Part shown: positions 60,411-64,000 of the stretch, one piece after another
Position numbering within the stretch: the stretch's first letter is position 1
Layout: each line of letters opens with the position of its first letter
Assembly: GCF_018771565.1 (NCBI RefSeq)
Contig: NZ_CP076326.1
Span: 1,860,001 to 1,924,000 of the forward strand
Reading direction: 5' to 3'
Length of the DNA stretch: 64,000 nt
Source of the DNA: Thermoflexus hugenholtzii
Lineage (GTDB): Bacteria; Chloroflexota; Anaerolineae; Thermoflexales; Thermoflexaceae
Notes under the pieces: generated by a model
Told to the model about the DNA's origin: nothing
The model's input: the letters and a program-made list of their open reading frames with translations, nothing else
Database searches by the model: none
Program-made: the position numbers and the translations under genes

Positions 60411-61649
60411 TTGCGCGCTTCCACCCGTCGCAGGATCATCGGCCTGGCGGCCTTTCTGGTGGCCCTGGAGATGAGCATCCTGGGCTTCGCCCTCTGGAAA
60501 TCCTCCACCCCTCGAGGAGAGAGGGCCTCTCTTTCGTTTCCCTCCCCCTCTCCCACAAGCCCGAGTTCGGCCACGCCTTCGCCGCCCGCGCGCTCCTCCC
60601 TCCGCATCGGCGTGCAGGTGCACGGCTACGTAGGGGATCCAAGGGACACCCTGCGTGTGGTCCGCCAGGTGGGTTTCCCCTGGGTCAAGCAACAGGTCCT
60701 CTGGTCGATGCACGAGCCGGAGCCCGGGCGTTACGATTGGGGCATCCTGGAGGGCTTCCTCATCGTGGCGGAGCGGGACGGGTTGAAGGTGGTCCTCAGC
60801 GTGGTGACCGCTCCGGAGTGGAGCCGACAGGAGGGCGGCATCCACGGTCCGCCGGACCGCCCGGAGGACCTGGCCCGTTTCCTTCAGACGCTCATCCGGC
60901 GCCATCGAGGTCGGATCCACGCCATCGAGGTCTGGAACGAGCAGAACCTGCGTCGGGAGTGGCAAACCTCACGGGGCCTGCGCCCGGAGGACTACGTGCG
61001 GCTGTTGCGGGTCGCCTACACGGCGATCAAGGCGGAGGATCCCCGGATCCTGGTGATCAGCGGGGCCCTCTCGCCCACCGGGATCGACGATGGGGTCAAC
61101 GCGGTCGACGATTTCCGCTACCTGAAGGGGATGGTGGACGCGGGTTTCCTGTCTTACGCGGACTGCGTGGGAGTTCATCACAACGGCTACAACATCGGGC
61201 CGGACGTCCGGGCGGAGGAAGCGCCTTCCCTGCCGGAGGCCCGCACCGCCCGCTTCCGGGGGCCCTTCGACAATCCCCACCACAGCTGGAGCTTCAAGTC
61301 CACTTTATGGGGGTATCGGGAGATCATCGGCGGCGCAAAGCCGCTGTGCGTGACGGAGTTCGGCTGGGCCTCCGCGGAGGAATATGGAGTTGTCCCCCCG
61401 GGCTTCGAGTTCGCCCTGGACAATTCCCTGGAGGAGCAGGCCCGCTGGATCGTGGAGGCTTACGAGCGCATGCGGGAGTGGGGCTTCATCGAGATGGCGA
61501 TCCTGTGGAACCTGGACTTCGCCCCCAAGGGGTTCGGGCCGGAGAAGGACGATAATGTCCTCTACAGCATCGTGGACACCCGGGGGGTCCCCCGCCCGGC
61601 CTTCAGCGCCCTGCAGGCTTACCTGGCAGCCCTCCGGCCCGAGCCGTGA
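60411..61649 (+). CDS. Exported single-domain glycoside hydrolase-like protein
   Basis: A 412-aa paralogue of the C-terminal barrel of the preceding protein. Signal anchor (about 10-29), Ser/Pro linker, then GVQVHGYVGDPRDTLRVVRQVGFPWVKQQVLWSMHEPEPGRYDW, IEVWNEQNLRREW with Glu177, GVHHNGYNIGPDVRAEE and LCVTEFGWAS with Glu316. Both predicted catalytic Glu residues are kept. The TTG at 60411 is chosen since it follows GAGGAGGT and starts just before the signal helix; the longer in-frame GTG at 60327 runs into the hairpin. Confidence 0.8.
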   Translation: MRASTRRRIIGLAAFLVALEMSILGFALWKSSTPRGERASLSFPSPSPTSPSSATPSPPARSSLRIGVQVHGYVGDPRDTLRVVRQVGFPWVKQQVLWSMHEPEPGRYDWGILEGFLIVAERDGLKVVLSVVTAPEWSRQEGGIHGPPDRPEDLARFLQTLIRRHRGRIHAIEVWNEQNLRREWQTSRGLRPEDYVRLLRVAYTAIKAEDPRILVISGALSPTGIDDGVNAVDDFRYLKGMVDAGFLSYADCVGVHHNGYNIGPDVRAEEAPSLPEARTARFRGPFDNPHHSWSFKSTLWGYREIIGGAKPLCVTEFGWASAEEYGVVPPGFEFALDNSLEEQARWIVEAYERMREWGFIEMAILWNLDFAPKGFGPEKDDNVLYSIVDTRGVPRPAFSALQAYLAALRPEP

Positions 61650-61695
61650 CGCCATCCCGAGAAGCCATTTCAATCCCCCCAAACCCCATCTTTGT

Positions 61696-61911
61696 CGGAG
61701 CGGCTTCCGCCGCGACCCTGCGGGATCGAAGAAGACGGGGGTCGCGGGCGAAAGATCCCCCTTCGGAGATGATTGCCGTTGCCATCTGGGACGCCCGTTC
61801 GGGGCTGAAGCCCCTCCTGCCGAAAGATCCATTCCTGTAGGGGCGGCTTCAGCCGCAACCTTGCGGGATCGGGGAGACGGAAGTTCAGGGCGGAAGCTTC
61901 TCCTCCTTGCG
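61696..61911. repeat. REP-like modules related to the 23.6 kb tandem repeat
   Basis: Contains GGAGCGGCTTCCGCCGCGACC then GGGATCGAAGAAGACGGGG, then GTTCGGGGCTGAAGCCCCTCCTGCC, and a second GGGGCGGCTTCAGCCGCAACC module. The same pieces occur in the panC-coaX repeat but in a different order and with different spacers. Confidence 0.75.
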
Positions 61912-62010
61912 CCTCCATTCAAGGGCAACCCTTCCTGCTCTCCCCGATCCTTCCCACGGGCGGATCAACGTTCCATCCCACTTTTTGTCCATTTGGGTTA
62001 GGAGTGTTAA

Positions 62011-62016
62011 TATACT
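62011..62016 (+). promoter_or_regulatory. Predicted -10 box of the adenosyltransferase-like gene
   Basis: TATACT, 84 bases before the start codon, in an AT-rich patch. No -35 at a good distance. Confidence 0.45.
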
Positions 62017-62094
62017 CCCAGAGCCTGATGGTTCAAGATGATCCCTGGGGTTAGGATACAAGAGACCCCCTTATCTGAAAGGAGCATCCTCATC

Positions 62095-62607
62095 ATGTCC
62101 GAGCAACAGTGGGACGAAATCCCCTCGGATCTGAATTCCCAGCTCCCGATAGGAGCCCCTTCCGACGGATCAACCTCCTCCGTGGATCCTCTGATTGAGC
62201 TGAACGCCTGGTTGGGCTTCGCCCGGGCCTGCGCCCATAGCGCTCGGGTCCAGGCCATCCTCCTCACCCTTCAAACCGATCTGCGCCTCCTGCTCGCCCA
62301 TCGGAAGGACCCCGAGCGTTTCCCAGCCCTTTCAGAGGAGCGAGTCCACTGGCTGGAGGAGACCCGCGAGCAGATGAGGCAGGCACTCCCGCCCGGATTT
62401 CAATCCCCGGAGCTCCCCGGTGAGACGGTGAGCGGTTCGATCCTGGACCTGGCCTCCGCCGTCGCCGGGCGGGCGCGGGACCATCAGAGGGTCGAGGGGA
62501 TGGATGAAACGGAGACAGCCGCTCAGGGTTACCTGGACCGGCTTCCCGGGATGCTGTCGGCCCTGGCGCGGTATGAGGAGTTCCTCGCTGGCGCACCCCC
62601 CGCCTGA
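62095..62607 (+). CDS. Degenerate PduO-type adenosyltransferase-like protein
   Basis: A 170-aa protein with the helical layout of PduO adenosyltransferases: DPLIELNAWLGFARACAHSARVQAILLTLQTDLRLLLAH, FPALSEERVHWLEETREQMRQALPPGF, and SILDLASAVAGRARDHQRV at the place of the active-site helix. The N-terminal ATP loop (TRTGDDGTT in the 5.5 kb gene) is missing and the active-site Cys/Arg/Glu pattern is changed, so it is probably not an active adenosyltransferase. It may bind cobalamin or act as a regulator (inference). ATG with SD AAAGGAG. Confidence 0.6.
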   Translation: MSEQQWDEIPSDLNSQLPIGAPSDGSTSSVDPLIELNAWLGFARACAHSARVQAILLTLQTDLRLLLAHRKDPERFPALSEERVHWLEETREQMRQALPPGFQSPELPGETVSGSILDLASAVAGRARDHQRVEGMDETETAAQGYLDRLPGMLSALARYEEFLAGAPPA

Positions 62608-62861
62608 AGGCCTCTCGCACGCGCCGGAGCCCGGAAGCCGGTTCGCGAGCGACCGCATCGGCGAGCGGGGCGCCTCTCCGCTTCGGGCGCCGCAGGGATC
62701 CACCGTCTCGAACCCCTGAAGACAGGGCTCTGTTTTCGCGAGGGAAAGCCTTCCCCTTCCATCGCTTCTGTCCTCCTGTTTCTTCAAAGCCGGGACCGGC
62801 CACGGACTCTTCCCCGAGTAAAATGGATCCCTGGATTCATGCCTTCAAGGAGGAAGCGCCG
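62608..62861. other. Gap between the adenosyltransferase-like gene and the F420 reductase gene
   Basis: A weak terminator-like hairpin (CCCTG 62714-62718 with CAGGG 62723-62727, then a short U-run) and a candidate -10 TAAAAT (62819-62824) are the only features. The rest shows nothing recognisable. Confidence 0.4.
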
Positions 62862-63548
62862 ATGGAACCCCGTCCTCGCATCGCTGTTCTGGGCGGGACC
62901 GGCAAGGAGGGCTCGGGGCTGGCCCTCCGCTGGGCCCGCGCGGGCTTCCCGGTGGCCATCGGCTCCCGGGATCCCGAGCGGGCGCGTCAGGCGGTCGAGC
63001 GCCTGCGCGTCCACGTCCCCGATGCCGAGCTCCTCGGCCTCTCGAACGCCGAGGCTGCCGCGTGGGGCGAGGTGGTGGTCGTGGCCGTCCCCTACGCCGG
63101 GCACGCGGACCTCCTGCGATCCCTCCGGGAGACCCTCCGGGGCAAGCTGCTCATCGACGTGGTGGTCCCTCTGGATCCGGACAACCCCCGGCGGTATGCG
63201 CCTCCCCCCGACGGCTCGGCGACCGCGGAAGCCCAGCGCATCCTGGGCGCGGACACGCCGGTGGTGGGCGCCTTCCACAACATCTCCCATCTTCACCTGC
63301 ACGATCTGGAGGACGCCCCCGACTGCGATGTGCTGGTGGTCGGGGAGGACCGGGCTGCGAAGGCCCGGGTGATCCGGCTGGCGGAGGCGATCGGGTTCAC
63401 CGCCTACGACGCCGGCCCCCTGCACAACGCGCCCATCGTGGAGGGCCTCACCGCCCTGCTCATCGGCCTGAACATCCGTTACAAAACCCGGGGGGCCGGG
63501 ATTCGGATCACCGGCATCCCCCGCCGATCGGATCCGCAGGCTCCCTGA
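62862..63548 (+). CDS. npdG: NADPH-dependent F420 reductase
   Basis: Transfers hydride between NADP(H) and coenzyme F420. The 228-aa protein has the family's Rossmann loop IAVLGGTGKEGSGLALRWARAG, IGSRDPERA for NADP 2'-phosphate binding, VVVAVPYAGHADLL, LIDVVVPLDP, VGAFHNISHLHL and the C-terminal YDAGPLHNAPIVEGLTALLIGLN. ATG at 62862 follows AAGGAGG; the longer frame at 62823 begins inside the promoter. Followed 19 bases later by cofE, supporting an F420 locus. Also called fno. Confidence 0.93.
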   Translation: MEPRPRIAVLGGTGKEGSGLALRWARAGFPVAIGSRDPERARQAVERLRVHVPDAELLGLSNAEAAAWGEVVVVAVPYAGHADLLRSLRETLRGKLLIDVVVPLDPDNPRRYAPPPDGSATAEAQRILGADTPVVGAFHNISHLHLHDLEDAPDCDVLVVGEDRAAKARVIRLAEAIGFTAYDAGPLHNAPIVEGLTALLIGLNIRYKTRGAGIRITGIPRRSDPQAP

Positions 63549-63567
63549 ACCGTCGAAGGAGCGCGCC

Positions 63568-64000
63568 GTGGAGCCCATCGCCCTGTTCCCCTTAGAAGGT
63601 ATCCCCCTGGTCCGACCCGGGGATGATCTGGTCGCCCTGCTTGCCGAAGCGCTGGCGCGATGGGGTGGACCCCGAACCGGGGATGTCCTGGTGGTGGCTC
63701 AGAAGATCGTCTCCAAGGCGGAGGGCCGCTTCGTCCGTCTCTCGGAGGTGACCCCTTCCCCCCGGGCGCTGGAGCTGGCGCAGATCACCGGCAAGGATCC
63801 GCGGCTGATCGAGGTGATCCTCTGGGACACCGCGGAGGTGCTGCGGGTGCGCCCGGGCCTGATCATCGTGGAGCACCGGCTGGGCTTCGTCTGCGCCAAC
63901 GCCGGCGTGGATCGTTCCAACGTGGCTCCCGAGGGGGAGGAGATCGTGCTCCGCCTCCCGGAGGATCCGGATCGATCCGCCCGGCAGATCCGGGAAGGGC
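63568..64000 (+). CDS. cofE: Coenzyme F420-0:L-glutamate ligase, 5' part (runs off window)
   Basis: Adds glutamate to F420-0 with GTP. The gene starts at GTG 63568 (SD GAAGGAG) and is open to the window end, so 144 residues are visible. Family motifs: IPLVRPGDDLVALLAEAL, TGDVLVVAQKIVSKAEGR, ITGKDPRLIEVIL, and GFVCANAGVDRSNV (the conserved nucleotide-binding/substrate loop of CofE/FbiB-N). Whether it ends as CofE or continues into a FbiB-like nitroreductase domain cannot be seen; the stand-alone nitroreductase at 4.8 kb suggests the former. Confidence 0.93.
   Translation, partial: MEPIALFPLEGIPLVRPGDDLVALLAEALARWGGPRTGDVLVVAQKIVSKAEGRFVRLSEVTPSPRALELAQITGKDPRLIEVILWDTAEVLRVRPGLIIVEHRLGFVCANAGVDRSNVAPEGEEIVLRLPEDPDRSARQIREG

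Larger units (their letters stand above)
61650..62094. other. Gene-free region with REP-like modules and promoter
   Basis: Bases 61696-61911 hold rearranged copies of the modules seen at 23.6-24.1 kb. The rest is the upstream region of the next gene, with -10 TATACT at 62011-62016. No coding sequence is credible. Confidence 0.7.

Overview
The window is a high-GC chromosomal segment from what looks like a thermophilic member of the Chloroflexota, near Thermoflexus or the Anaerolineae. This is inferred from Pro/Thr-rich linkers in exported proteins, coenzyme F420 genes, PduO-type adenosyltransferases, several ABC uptake systems, and gene families (DUF6754-like, glutamate mutase L-like, DUF6391-like, DUF1992) typical of that phylum. 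About 55 genes are supported. There are no rRNAs, tRNAs, CRISPR arrays, phage genes or transposase genes. The only structural RNA found is RNase P RNA.

Layout. 1-13 kb: end of a UPF0182 gene, rnpB, gap, an acyl-CoA synthetase, a minus-strand run (FbiB-C-like nitroreductase, cobalamin adenosyltransferase, PAP2-like protein, xseB, trmB), a lipoprotein, a UgpC-type ATPase, pfkA, and the operon rbfA-nrnA-mogA/moaB. 13.1-20.1 kb: the most unusual region. It holds two SPFH/band-7-like membrane proteins, a Ser/Lys S24-type peptidase-like protein, and a 1079-aa NACHT NTPase with 14 almost identical HEAT repeats and two C-terminal membrane helices. 20.8-24.9 kb: pantothenate/CoA genes panB-panE-panC, a block of 145-bp tandem repeats, then coaX. 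24.9-32.7 kb (minus): an LPXTG-type protein and a seven-gene operon of unknown function (KOW protein, ASKHA ATPase, zinc-ribbon membrane protein, DUF6754-like protein, two small membrane proteins, a 68-aa protein). 32.8-42.6 kb (minus): a MoxR ATPase, a membrane protein, two MNT-HEPN fusion proteins, rlmI, holA, a sortase with its HTH neighbour, prfB with its +1 frameshift site, and ftsY.

42.7-57.3 kb: a LysM/lamin-tail protein, a peptide ABC transporter without a binding protein, a polar amino acid transporter without an ATPase, a complete branched-chain amino acid (liv) operon behind a near-consensus promoter, a DUF1992 protein and a ferredoxin-NADP reductase. 57.4-64 kb: two related exported glycosidase-like proteins, a degenerate adenosyltransferase paralogue, an F420-dependent NADP reductase and the start of cofE, which runs off the window.

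The parts fit a heterotroph taking up peptides and amino acids, running Embden-Meyerhof glycolysis (gap, pfkA), making CoA, and using F420 and B12. Two repeat families mark non-coding gaps: a 28-bp perfect palindrome (three copies, at 9.8, 20.4 and 32.8 kb) and REP-like modules at 23.6-24.1 and 61.7-61.9 kb. The best candidates for something undescribed are the SPFH-SPFH-S24-NACHT/HEAT locus and the 25.5-32.7 kb membrane operon.
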